32,621 nucleotides of DNA from Photobacterium alginatilyticum. Lineage in GTDB: Bacteria; Pseudomonadota; Gammaproteobacteria; Enterobacterales; Vibrionaceae. Every line of letters begins with the position of its first letter. Position 1 is the first letter of the stretch. Of the stretch, positions 7,915 to 14,652 are shown in pieces. The translations under genes were made by a program, and so were the position numbers. Under the pieces are notes generated by a model. It was not told where the DNA came from. It saw nothing but the letters and a program-made list of their open reading frames with translations, and searched no databases. The stretch lies in the NCBI RefSeq assembly GCF_009910675.1, contig NZ_RSEJ01000042.1:1-32621 (forward strand). The letters are read 5' to 3'.

Positions 7915-8367
7915 ATGAATTTCAGCAGCAGGACACGTCAAAGCACAAGATGGGTAATTAGCCTTACCATCTTGGCTATTCTGCTGAGTAATTTTCTCTC
8001 TTCGGTTGTCATACTAAACCCGTCCCAATATCAGGGAAGTGGAAACTGGCTAACCGGCGAGAAAGTGCTGATCTGTACCAGCGAAGGGCTAAAGTGGATT
8101 AGCGTTGATTCACTACATCAACAAAATTCGGCTTTGTCGCAGCAACATGCTAGCCAGGGTGAACATGGTGATATCAAGTTTCACTGCCCTATCCTAAAAC
8201 ACCACCAGGCAACCGGCACTTTTCTTACCGGAGTTCTTTTTTTCCTACTTGCCGTTCTTTCACTGCATCAGAAATTCCGGCTGAACAACCGCAAATCGTT
8301 CTCACAGCGTATTTACTTCTCATACGCCCCCAAACATTCTCCGCCCAGTTTTGGCTCGCTCAATTAG
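7915..8367 (+). CDS. Small DUF2946-like membrane protein, probably copper-linked
   Basis: A 150-residue protein with an N-terminal hydrophobic segment (WVISLTILAILLSNFLSSVVIL) and a second one near residues 104-120 (FLTGVLFFLLAVLSL). Between them are LICTSEGLKWISVDS and, after a His/Gln-rich stretch, FHCPILKHH. The CT-x-x-GL and HCP elements, with a signal-like N-terminus, match the DUF2946 pattern, whose usual C-x-x-C is reduced here to a single Cys (HCPIL). DUF2946 genes often sit near copper-handling genes, and the next gene here encodes a PCu(A)C chaperone, so a role in copper handling is inferred. The ATG at 7915 is chosen, but its ribosome binding site is poor (GGTGG about 14 bases upstream); an in-frame GTG at 7897 is the alternative. 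Confidence 0.6.
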   Translation: MNFSSRTRQSTRWVISLTILAILLSNFLSSVVILNPSQYQGSGNWLTGEKVLICTSEGLKWISVDSLHQQNSALSQQHASQGEHGDIKFHCPILKHHQATGTFLTGVLFFLLAVLSLHQKFRLNNRKSFSQRIYFSYAPKHSPPSFGSLN

Positions 8368-8401
8368 CACACGGCAATTAAAGCCGTTAATTATCGAGGA
8401 T

Positions 8402-8430
8402 TTGCTTGCCGATCTGCTTTAGGCAAGCAA
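8402..8430 (+). other. Intercistronic hairpin before the copper chaperone gene
   Basis: TTGCTTGCC (8402-8410) pairs perfectly with GGCAAGCAA (8422-8430) around an 11-base loop. No T run follows, so readthrough into the chaperone gene is expected. It could mark an mRNA processing or stability site within the two-gene unit. Confidence 0.5.
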
Positions 8431-8502
8431 GAGAAAAAAGGATGTCCGATGGCAAATTACTCAAAACAATGCCTCGACATAATAATGATTACGGAGAAAG
8501 TC

Positions 8503-9000
8503 ATGAAAAAAATCATCAACATCATTTTGGGTAGCGCATTACTATTAAGCTGCTTTGCCAATGCACACGACTACAAAGGCGGCAACCTGCATATTGATCA
8601 TCCTTGGTCGAAGCAGGTTCCACCAACGTCAGCCGTGGCTGCCGCTTTTTTTAATATCATGAACCATGGTGATGAAGGCGATACCCTGCTTCGTGCCGAG
8701 TCACCTATTGCAGGCAAGACAGAACTTCACGCTCATATCCATGAAGACGGCATGATGAAAATGCGTGAAGTCGAAAAAATTGATATCCCAGCCAATGGTT
8801 CGCGTACCCTAAAGCCAGGCAGCTATCACATTATGTTCTTCGATCTGCAAAAAGTACCGGCACTCGGCGATCGCTTCCCGCTGACGCTTCACTTTGCAAA
8901 AGCAGGGACCATTGAAGTCGATGTGGCCGTCGAAGAGGCAACATATAAGCCATCCGGTCAACAAAAAGATGAAATGAAAAGCGCACATGCCCATCACTAA
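8503..9000 (+). CDS. PCu(A)C-type periplasmic copper chaperone
   Basis: A 165-residue protein. A signal peptide (MKKIINIILGSALLLSCFANA) is followed by a cupredoxin-like PCu(A)C domain (DUF461). In this family a surface His/Met cluster binds Cu(I) and delivers it to the CuA centre of cytochrome oxidase. The visible ligands are His and Met in ELHAHIHEDGMMKMREV and HIMF. LHIDHPWSKQVPPTSAVAAAFFNI is the typical N-terminal strand pair, and LKPGSYHIMFFDL the conserved later one. The tail ends in SAHAHH, an extra metal-binding extension. The ATG at 8503 is preferred because GGAG lies six bases upstream and it opens a proper signal peptide; the frame is open upstream to 8449. It ends at a good terminator. 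The pairing with the DUF2946-like gene supports copper handling. Confidence 0.88.
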   Translation: MKKIINIILGSALLLSCFANAHDYKGGNLHIDHPWSKQVPPTSAVAAAFFNIMNHGDEGDTLLRAESPIAGKTELHAHIHEDGMMKMREVEKIDIPANGSRTLKPGSYHIMFFDLQKVPALGDRFPLTLHFAKAGTIEVDVAVEEATYKPSGQQKDEMKSAHAHH

Positions 9001-9028
9001 TCAAAATGATTTCTAGAGATTAGTCATC

Positions 9029-9061
9029 AAAAAACCGCTTGAGATTCCAAGCGGTTTTTTT
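9029..9061 (+). terminator. Intrinsic terminator after the copper chaperone gene
   Basis: AAAAAACCGCTTG (9029-9041) pairs with CAAGCGGTTTTTT (9048-9060) around the loop agattc, ending in a T tract. The A tract on the 5' side makes it potentially bidirectional. Confidence 0.93.
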
Positions 9062-9283
9062 GTACATCATTATTTTCTCAACAATGCTGGCTCTATAGTG
9101 CTCTGTTACCGGCCCCTGCATTCCCTCCTGGTATACCAAAATATAGAAAAATACCCCTTAAACTTAAGAGTGCATTTATCACAATGATTTCATTGAATTT
9201 TATTGCTTATCCCTTTTGGTGGATGTAAATTTCCGCTCGCAACACAACAATTGATAATACGAACTATTACATTAAAGGTAATT

Positions 9284-10288
9284 ATGAGAAAAGCAGTAAA
9301 AGCACCATTACTGATTATCAGTTCGGTGCTGCTATCGGCAGCTCCAGTCAATGCAGATGAGCTAAACACAGTGGTCGAACAGACTATCATTGACGATATC
9401 CGCCTTGAGGGATACAGCAAAAAAAGCTACCAGGTCGTTCTTGAGAATAATGACCAGCTTTACCACCAGCCCTATGCCTTCCGTGGCAGCAAAATCCAAA
9501 TGAAACTCCGGGTGGAATTGTTCCACAATGAAAACAACGGCAAAAAAGCAGCCCGGGTGATCACTTTAGGCAATGGCTTCGTTCCGGGCAAATCGGGCGT
9601 AAGACAGACTTATGATTCCCCGTTGCGGGCAAGATTTACCCAAACCTATCCGGTTAATTTCAGTTACGGCATTTATCAGGCAGGTGGCACCCCAATCTTT
9701 GGCGATGACTATTCGCCCCAAAATGAGACGGCTGATGTTTCGGTATCCAGCACCACGGTATCACCAACCATTGGCTTAAGTGTAAGTGGTTCGTCGGGTG
9801 AGAGCGGGTTTACACCGAGTGTCGGGCTTAATATCTCCAGCCAGCTTGGTGTGGCTTACACAACCCGGTTCTCCAGCAAAGATTACGTTACCTCAGTAGT
9901 TCCGAGAGTCGGAGGACAACGTGGTACGGGTGTAAATTGGACAACCTCACTGAGCCAGCTTTATACCCATGATTATCAGTATTACGGTAAATGGGCTGGT
10001 GTCTACCACTACACGGATTGCTATAACGAGAACTTAATCCCAGAGGAAAACTTCCCGCGCTTAATTTATGCTTATAAGCCGAAATTTCAGTTCGTATTCA
10101 CCCCTGAAGAACTTAGCGATAACGACGGCCGTACAGAAATGGTTGTCCGTGCCGGCATGAAAGAAGTGGAAGAAGGATTCACCCGCGGGGCATGTACCTG
10201 GAGCGATTACGGCACCAAAACTCAACACACCGAGGCACAAGTCCGTTTCGTGATCGACTGGGACAAACTGACAGTCGGAACACTCTAA
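9284..10288 (+). CDS. Secreted leukocidin/alpha-hemolysin-like pore-forming toxin candidate
   Basis: A 334-residue exported protein with a signal peptide cleaved after PVNA (residue 24). The fold pattern follows leukocidin-family beta-channel toxins. DSPLRARFTQTYPVNFSYGI (111-130) is like the strand before the stem. The Gly/Ser/Val-rich alternating region at about 148-200 (VSPTIGLSVSG, PSVGLNISSQLGVAYT) is like the pre-stem. SSKDYVTSVVP and TGVNWTTSLSQLY match the following strands. YKPKFQFVFTPEEL resembles the SGFSPDFATVITMD element, and the C-terminus VRFVIDWDKL resembles the closing ERYKIDWEKE strand of S. aureus alpha-hemolysin. The length is near 300 residues, so the extra lectin domains of V. 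cholerae cytolysin are absent. The two Cys (about 271 and 338 in the frame open from 9203, fewer from this start) could form a disulfide. The ATG at 9284 has AAGGT just upstream. The homology is by eye and needs a structural comparison. Confidence 0.6.
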   Translation: MRKAVKAPLLIISSVLLSAAPVNADELNTVVEQTIIDDIRLEGYSKKSYQVVLENNDQLYHQPYAFRGSKIQMKLRVELFHNENNGKKAARVITLGNGFVPGKSGVRQTYDSPLRARFTQTYPVNFSYGIYQAGGTPIFGDDYSPQNETADVSVSSTTVSPTIGLSVSGSSGESGFTPSVGLNISSQLGVAYTTRFSSKDYVTSVVPRVGGQRGTGVNWTTSLSQLYTHDYQYYGKWAGVYHYTDCYNENLIPEENFPRLIYAYKPKFQFVFTPEELSDNDGRTEMVVRAGMKEVEEGFTRGACTWSDYGTKTQHTEAQVRFVIDWDKLTVGTL

Positions 10289-10299
10289 CTATTATTCTG

Positions 10300-10328
10300 G
10301 ACACGACTGGCCATGTGCTAGTCGTGTC
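10300..10328. repeat. Inverted repeat between convergent genes
   Basis: GACACGACT (10300-10308) pairs with AGTCGTGTC (10320-10328) around an 11-base loop. It lies 12 bases after the toxin stop and before the convergent PspB-like gene. There is no T run, so it is a weak or factor-dependent terminator candidate. Confidence 0.5.
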
Positions 10329-10357
10329 ATCACTAAACTTGGGTTATTGGAAAGCAG

Positions 10358-10585
10358 TTATAAGTTCTTGATCTCTTCTTTCAGCTGATACCCTTTATCC
10401 GTCACTATTTTCTCAAGCACATCAACGCGTTGTTGCAATGTCCGCAATTCATGGCGCAACTGCTGAACCTCACTGCTATTGCCTTCACTTTCGAGCTTTT
10501 TCATCTCAGTTCTATGTTTGAAATAACGCTGTAACCCTATAGAGGCAAAAACAATCGCCACTATTGCAACACCGGTAAATTCCAT
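10358..10585 (-). CDS. Small membrane-anchored coiled-coil protein, PspB-like
   Basis: A 75-residue protein with one N-terminal membrane segment (FTGVAIVAIVFASIGLQRYF), a charged stretch, then a coiled coil (SSEVQQLRHELRTLQQRVDVLEKIV) and the tail TDKGYQLKEEI. The order TM, coiled coil, then R-V-x-x-L-E-K-I matches phage-shock protein B and related small membrane proteins. No pspA or pspC lies beside it, so a phage-shock role is not implied. The ATG at 10585 has AGAGGA seven bases upstream; the frame is open to 10630 but without a better site. It is convergent with the toxin gene. Confidence 0.7.
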   Translation of the reverse strand: MEFTGVAIVAIVFASIGLQRYFKHRTEMKKLESEGNSSEVQQLRHELRTLQQRVDVLEKIVTDKGYQLKEEIKNL

Positions 10586-10830
10586 TTCATTGTCCTCTGG
10601 TAGTTTTCTGATTACATCAATGACTAGCAAACTTTACACCAAGATGATGGTAAATAAAATCAAACACTTACAGTGATTATTGCCACCTGTATTTATCAGT
10701 TAGCGAAGCCTGCCAACTAACCTTACGAATATCGCCAAGGTTAAGCTTTTCTGACTAACACATAGAAACTGCCTCCAATAAGCAATTGTGACTGGTAAAA
10801 TGAATTATTCTCTTCAGCGTTAGGGCAAAA

Positions 10831-11676
10831 ATGAATACTTGGAAACAGGCCCCTTTGGATCCCACCGTCGCTCAGTTTGTAGAGTGCTATTGGTTACTCG
10901 AGATCAACTATGGCGATAATGAAAGGCCGTCCCCCTTGCTGATCCCAAACCCAAGTTGCCACTTGGTAATAACGCCTCCAAAGACTATTCATCGTTATCA
11001 ATACACAGATAAAGATGGAAGCAACCTGGTTCAGCGAACTGGTTCGCACATCATCATGCCTCCGACACGGGCTCTGACACTGCTAGATGATAAGCAGGTT
11101 CTGAGGCTCGGGGTAAAATTCCTCCCCGGTGCGCAGTACCAGCTATTTGGCCTAGAAGGCAAAGCAACGGTCAACCAGACATTTGATGATTTACCTGCCA
11201 TCCATCCATTGCTGCAATCAAACGAACTCGAATCACTATTACAGTTTAAAACAGAACAACATCGAGTCATTGAAGCATTAGATGACTATTTTACCGCTAT
11301 CATCAGGCAGACAAGCAAAGATCGCCACAGTTTGCTGACCATCCAGGCTTTGCAGATCTTGGCGCAACAACCAGCACTGGGTATCGAACATACGTTAGGG
11401 TGTTCAAGAAAAACGCTGGAGCGGTCATTTGCCAAAGTAACCGGGCTCACGCCCAAACAATACGAGCTGATGGTGCGGCTCGACAAATTACTGCTTTTTA
11501 TTTACCAGCAACCCGAAGGCCAGCTTGATTGGGCCAGTATCGCCACACAGTTTGGCTTCAGCGATCAGCCACATCTGATCCGAATGCTCAAGAAAACAAT
11601 CGGGGCAACACCCGGTGGATACCTCAATGCTAGGAACTTAATCATCGATATCTATGGTGACTTCGAATCGTCTTAA
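10831..11676 (+). CDS. AraC-family transcriptional regulator
   Basis: A 281-residue regulator. The N-terminal part (YWLLE, PNPSCHLVITP, then RLGVKFLPGAQYQLFGL) resembles the DUF6597-type sensing domain of AraC proteins. The C-terminal 100 residues hold two helix-turn-helix units. The first is near GIEHTLGCSRKTLERSFAKVTGLTPKQY, the second near WASIATQFGFSDQPHLIRMLKKTIGATPGGY, with the family's F-x-D-x-x-H-x-x-R signature in the form FSDQPHLIRMLK. The start at 10831 follows TTAGGG by about five bases. Its target and inducer are unknown. It may control the GNAT gene 78 bases downstream or itself. Confidence 0.88.
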   Translation: MNTWKQAPLDPTVAQFVECYWLLEINYGDNERPSPLLIPNPSCHLVITPPKTIHRYQYTDKDGSNLVQRTGSHIIMPPTRALTLLDDKQVLRLGVKFLPGAQYQLFGLEGKATVNQTFDDLPAIHPLLQSNELESLLQFKTEQHRVIEALDDYFTAIIRQTSKDRHSLLTIQALQILAQQPALGIEHTLGCSRKTLERSFAKVTGLTPKQYELMVRLDKLLLFIYQQPEGQLDWASIATQFGFSDQPHLIRMLKKTIGATPGGYLNARNLIIDIYGDFESS

Positions 11677-11754
11677 AATTGTCGTTTTTGTTCAATCTTT
11701 GCTATCGGGCCGACGCTAAGATACTGCAATCAACAGCGAAGAAGCTATTCAGGT

Positions 11755-12399
11755 ATGCTTAGGAAAGAAAGGCAAAAGACAAGCATGAAAAATACAGAAA
11801 AATACCAATCACTGAAGCATGGCCATTCATGCCTGCTGAACGAAGCATTATCGATTCGGCTGATTCAGCAGAGTGATTTTGACGATATCGTTACAATGCT
11901 AGAAAACCCAACTGTCAACCAGTACCTGTTTTTTGCTCCGTCTCCGGTTGAAGTCTACGAGGCCTTTTTCACACCGATTATTGAAAATACCCAGCAAGCC
12001 ATCGCAAACAATGAATGGCCGGACAGCCCAACATTTGTAATCCGGGACACCGAAGGGACTTACATGGGGATGCTCGGTATTACACCGGTAATGATGCTAA
12101 CGGGCAATTACGAAGTCGGCCACCAGTTGCCGGAACACGCATGGGGACAAGGTATCGGCACGCTTGGCTGTCAGTTTGCAACGACACTGGCTTTTGAACA
12201 GCTCAGAGCACATAAAGTCTGCGCAGACTGCTACGCCGGTAACATTGGCTCGGCACGGGTACTTGAAAAAACAGGGTTCGTTCTGGAAGGGCGCCAGCAA
12301 GACTACTACCGCCTCGAGAACGGGTTTGACGACCGCCTGTGGTTTGGCATGACCCTTGATCAATTTAAAGCACAATACCCAAAACAACACCAAGGTTAA
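11755..12399 (+). CDS. GNAT-family (RimJ/RimL-type) N-acetyltransferase
   Basis: A 214-residue acetyltransferase of the RimJ/RimL type, which transfers acetyl from acetyl-CoA to an amine, either on a protein N-terminus or a small molecule. SIRLIQQSDFDDIVTML is the N-terminal strand-helix. YEVGHQLPEHAWGQGIGTLG carries the acetyl-CoA pyrophosphate-binding loop (Q-G-I-G). HKVCADCYAGNIGSARVLEKTGFVLEG is the typical C-terminal motif. The first ATG at 11755 is given, but the ATG at 11785 (MKNTEKYQ) is a plausible start because the first ten residues are highly charged and carry no family feature; neither has a strong ribosome binding site. The substrate cannot be told. Confidence 0.82.
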   Translation: MLRKERQKTSMKNTEKYQSLKHGHSCLLNEALSIRLIQQSDFDDIVTMLENPTVNQYLFFAPSPVEVYEAFFTPIIENTQQAIANNEWPDSPTFVIRDTEGTYMGMLGITPVMMLTGNYEVGHQLPEHAWGQGIGTLGCQFATTLAFEQLRAHKVCADCYAGNIGSARVLEKTGFVLEGRQQDYYRLENGFDDRLWFGMTLDQFKAQYPKQHQG

Positions 12400-12428
12400 T
12401 TCATCGATAGAAGCTTCACTATTGCCAT

Positions 12429-12459
12429 AAGCAGCATTTTGAAATATTGATTGCTGCTT
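12429..12459. repeat. Inverted repeat between GNAT and LysR genes
   Basis: AAGCAGCA (12429-12436) pairs with TGCTGCTT (12452-12459) around 15 bases. There is no T run. It may be a weak terminator or an operator in front of the LysR gene. Confidence 0.4.
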
Positions 12460-12510
12460 CTGGTTGCGCCACACTACCCCGAGTTTCTCACTCTGTTAGG
12501 CAATCTTGTT

Positions 12511-13392
12511 ATGCGTCTCGACGATCTCAAACTCTTCACATCCGTCGTTCAGCTCGGTAGCTTTAGCGCCGCGGCAAACGCGCTGGATCTTCCCCGAGCC
12601 AATGTAAGCAGGCGGATCGGCGAGCTTGAGAAACACCTTAATGCCCAGTTGTTTTTCCGTACCACCCGCAAGCTGCGCCTTACCCAGCATGGCGAGGTTT
12701 ACTACCAGGAACTGCTGAAAGTGGTTGAAGGGATCGAACGAGCCCAGGAAGCCATCGACAAACTGGACGACAGGCCTGTCGGCAAAGTCAAAATAGGGAT
12801 CCTGCCCGACAGTGACGAAGCCATCCAGCCGATCCTGGCCGCCTTCCAGCAACAATACCCTGAGATTGAGCTGGATGTACGATTCAGCAGCAATAGCTAC
12901 CATGACATCTATGAACAAGGACTAGATTTGGCCTTTCATATCGGGCAGCTTCAGGACTCAAGCTACATTGCTCGCCGAATCACCGCCCTCAGCCGATTTC
13001 TGCTCGCCAGCCCAGGTTATATCGAGCAGCATGGTATGCCGGAGAGTGTTGATGATATCGCCAACCATCGCTGTATCTGTTATCGCTGGCCAGACGGCAG
13101 CCTTGAAGATAGCTGGCATTTTACCGATAGCAACATCAAGGTATTTCCTAAACTCAGCAGTAACAGCACCAACTTTATCCGGCGCTCTATGATTGCCGGG
13201 CAGGGGCTTGGTTTTTTACCCTTACTACTGGCTGTCAGCGCATTGGAAAGCGGTGAGCTTGTTCAGGTATTGCCTGACTATCAATCTAAAAATGAAGAGC
13301 TGTGGTTGCTCTACCCGGACCGTCACGGCGTTAGCCGGGCTACTCGATTGCTCATCGATCACTTGCTTACCGAGATCCCCAAGATCCTCTAG
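12511..13392 (+). CDS. LysR-family transcriptional regulator upstream of the efflux operon
   Basis: A 293-residue LysR regulator. The N-terminal winged helix (VQLGSFSAAANALDLPRANVSRRIGELEKHLNAQLFFRTTRKLRLTQHG, split here by residue runs) is complete. The rest is a type 2 periplasmic-binding-like effector domain (VGKVKIGILPDS to AGQGLGFLPLLL). The ATG at 12511 gives the standard start MRLDDLKLF; a TTG-initiated extension from 12451 has no family support. It is in the same direction as, and 163 bases before, the RND efflux operon. That order recalls mexT before mexEF-oprN in Pseudomonas, so control of the operon is inferred. The effector is unknown. Confidence 0.9.
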   Translation: MRLDDLKLFTSVVQLGSFSAAANALDLPRANVSRRIGELEKHLNAQLFFRTTRKLRLTQHGEVYYQELLKVVEGIERAQEAIDKLDDRPVGKVKIGILPDSDEAIQPILAAFQQQYPEIELDVRFSSNSYHDIYEQGLDLAFHIGQLQDSSYIARRITALSRFLLASPGYIEQHGMPESVDDIANHRCICYRWPDGSLEDSWHFTDSNIKVFPKLSSNSTNFIRRSMIAGQGLGFLPLLLAVSALESGELVQVLPDYQSKNEELWLLYPDRHGVSRATRLLIDHLLTEIPKIL

Positions 13393-13459
13393 CTTTGTCA
13401 CAGGTATTAACCTAATGCCAACCTGACATCTGCGGCGAGACGCAAAGAAGTCGACTTAT

Positions 13460-13478
13460 TGTCACGTTTTTCGTGACA
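13460..13478. promoter_or_regulatory. Perfect dyad in the LysR-efflux interval
   Basis: TGTCACG (13460-13466) and CGTGACA (13472-13478) are perfect inverted arms around TTTTT. It lies about 78 bases before the start of the efflux operon, which suits an operator or activator site. The T-N11-A rule of LysR sites can be met within it, so it is the best candidate site for the upstream regulator. Confidence 0.5.
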
Positions 13479-13527
13479 GTATTTCGCACGCTTGCATGCA
13501 TATCGCTAGCACACTAATCCCTACAAT

Positions 13528-13551
13528 GGCTCCCAAATGACAGTGGGAGTC
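13528..13551 (+). promoter_or_regulatory. Hairpin that pairs the Shine-Dalgarno of the efflux operon
   Basis: GGCTCCCA (13528-13535) pairs with TGGGAGTC (13544-13551), including one G-U pair, around the loop aatgacag. The second arm contains the GGGAG ribosome binding site of the gene starting at 13556. In this fold the site is buried in the stem. Confidence 0.55.
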
Positions 13552-13555
13552 AATC

Positions 13556-14641
13556 ATGAAACATTCATCACTCTTTCTTCTGGCCCCGTTAGCCGCTCTG
13601 GTGCTAACCGGTTGTACAGAAGCCCCGGCCAAGCTGGCCGACAAATCCCCTCGCCCGGTGCAGGTTATCGAGCTGGGAGCAAACAGCCAACAGGGTATTA
13701 AACGCTTCTCCGGTGTACTCGAAGCCGTCGACAGCGCCAATCTGTCGTTCAAGGTTCCCGGCACTATTGAACAAGTACTTGTCAGTACCGGTGACACGGT
13801 AACGAAAGGACAAGTTATCGCCCGGCTAGATCCCCATGACTATCAGGTAACGGTCATGGAACTGGAAGCTCGACTGGAAGAGGCCAAGGCCGCACAGGCA
13901 TTGGCAGCCATTGAGCTCAAACGGGTTAAACAGGCTACAGGCGATAACGCAATCGCCGCGGTCAACCTTGACCGGGCGATGAGCGGGTACAAGCGCAGTA
14001 ACGCAATGGTAAAAGTAGTGCAGCAAAACCTGCAAAAAGCCAAAGATGCCCTGAGCTATACCGAGCTAAAGGCTCCTTTCAACGGAGTTATCGGCAAGCG
14101 GTTCAACGAGCAGTTCGAACAGGCCGCCCCTGGTCTTCCGATGTTCACGCTACATCAACCTGAACAACTGCAGGCTGTGATTGATGTCCCGGAAAGCCTT
14201 GCCTCGCAGATCAGCCATGCCACCACAGCCACTGTGGGCTGGTATGGCGCAGAGCAGACGATACCCGCCCGGTTAACAGAAGCCAGTACCTTACCGGATC
14301 CGATCAAGCAAACCTACACCCTCACCTATTCACTGGAAAGCGCAGATATCAGTATGCTGCCGGGTAAAGCTGTAGAGCTGAACATTAGCTATGCGCAAGA
14401 GAAGAACAGCTACTGTGTGCCTTATTCTGCCGTTATCAATACCGATGACGGTACCGGCGTATTTGTGGTGAAAAATGGTAAGGCAGTCCTCAATCCAGTC
14501 GATATCCAGTCTGCTCAACGCAACAAGGCCTGTCTTTCCGGCAATCTTCAGTCCGGAGACAAATTAGTCATCGCTGGCGCCCATTACCTCAAACCCAACC
14601 AGCCTGTCGGCGCGACCCAAGTCGTTTCTGCAGTCCAATAG
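13556..14641 (+). CDS. RND efflux periplasmic adaptor lipoprotein (HlyD/AcrA type)
   Basis: A 361-residue adaptor. The signal ends in the lipobox VLTGC, with lipidation at Cys20, so it is anchored in the inner membrane. The order is that of AcrA/MexA: FSGVLEAVDSANLSFKVPGTIEQVLVSTGDTVTKGQVIARLDP is the first lipoyl half; a helical hairpin runs from about 105 to 165; DALSYTELKAPFNGVIGKR is the second lipoyl half; beta-barrel and membrane-proximal domains follow. It would link the pump encoded next to the outer-membrane channel. GGGAG six bases upstream is the ribosome binding site and is part of a hairpin. The stop overlaps the next gene's ribosome binding site (TAGAGG). Confidence 0.92.
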   Translation: MKHSSLFLLAPLAALVLTGCTEAPAKLADKSPRPVQVIELGANSQQGIKRFSGVLEAVDSANLSFKVPGTIEQVLVSTGDTVTKGQVIARLDPHDYQVTVMELEARLEEAKAAQALAAIELKRVKQATGDNAIAAVNLDRAMSGYKRSNAMVKVVQQNLQKAKDALSYTELKAPFNGVIGKRFNEQFEQAAPGLPMFTLHQPEQLQAVIDVPESLASQISHATTATVGWYGAEQTIPARLTEASTLPDPIKQTYTLTYSLESADISMLPGKAVELNISYAQEKNSYCVPYSAVINTDDGTGVFVVKNGKAVLNPVDIQSAQRNKACLSGNLQSGDKLVIAGAHYLKPNQPVGATQVVSAVQ

Positions 14642-14652
14642 AGGTAATGCCA

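Noticed and set aside
12097..12474. Minus-strand 125-residue frame opposite the GNAT gene
   Set aside because: It overlaps a clear acetyltransferase on the other strand and shows no family features.
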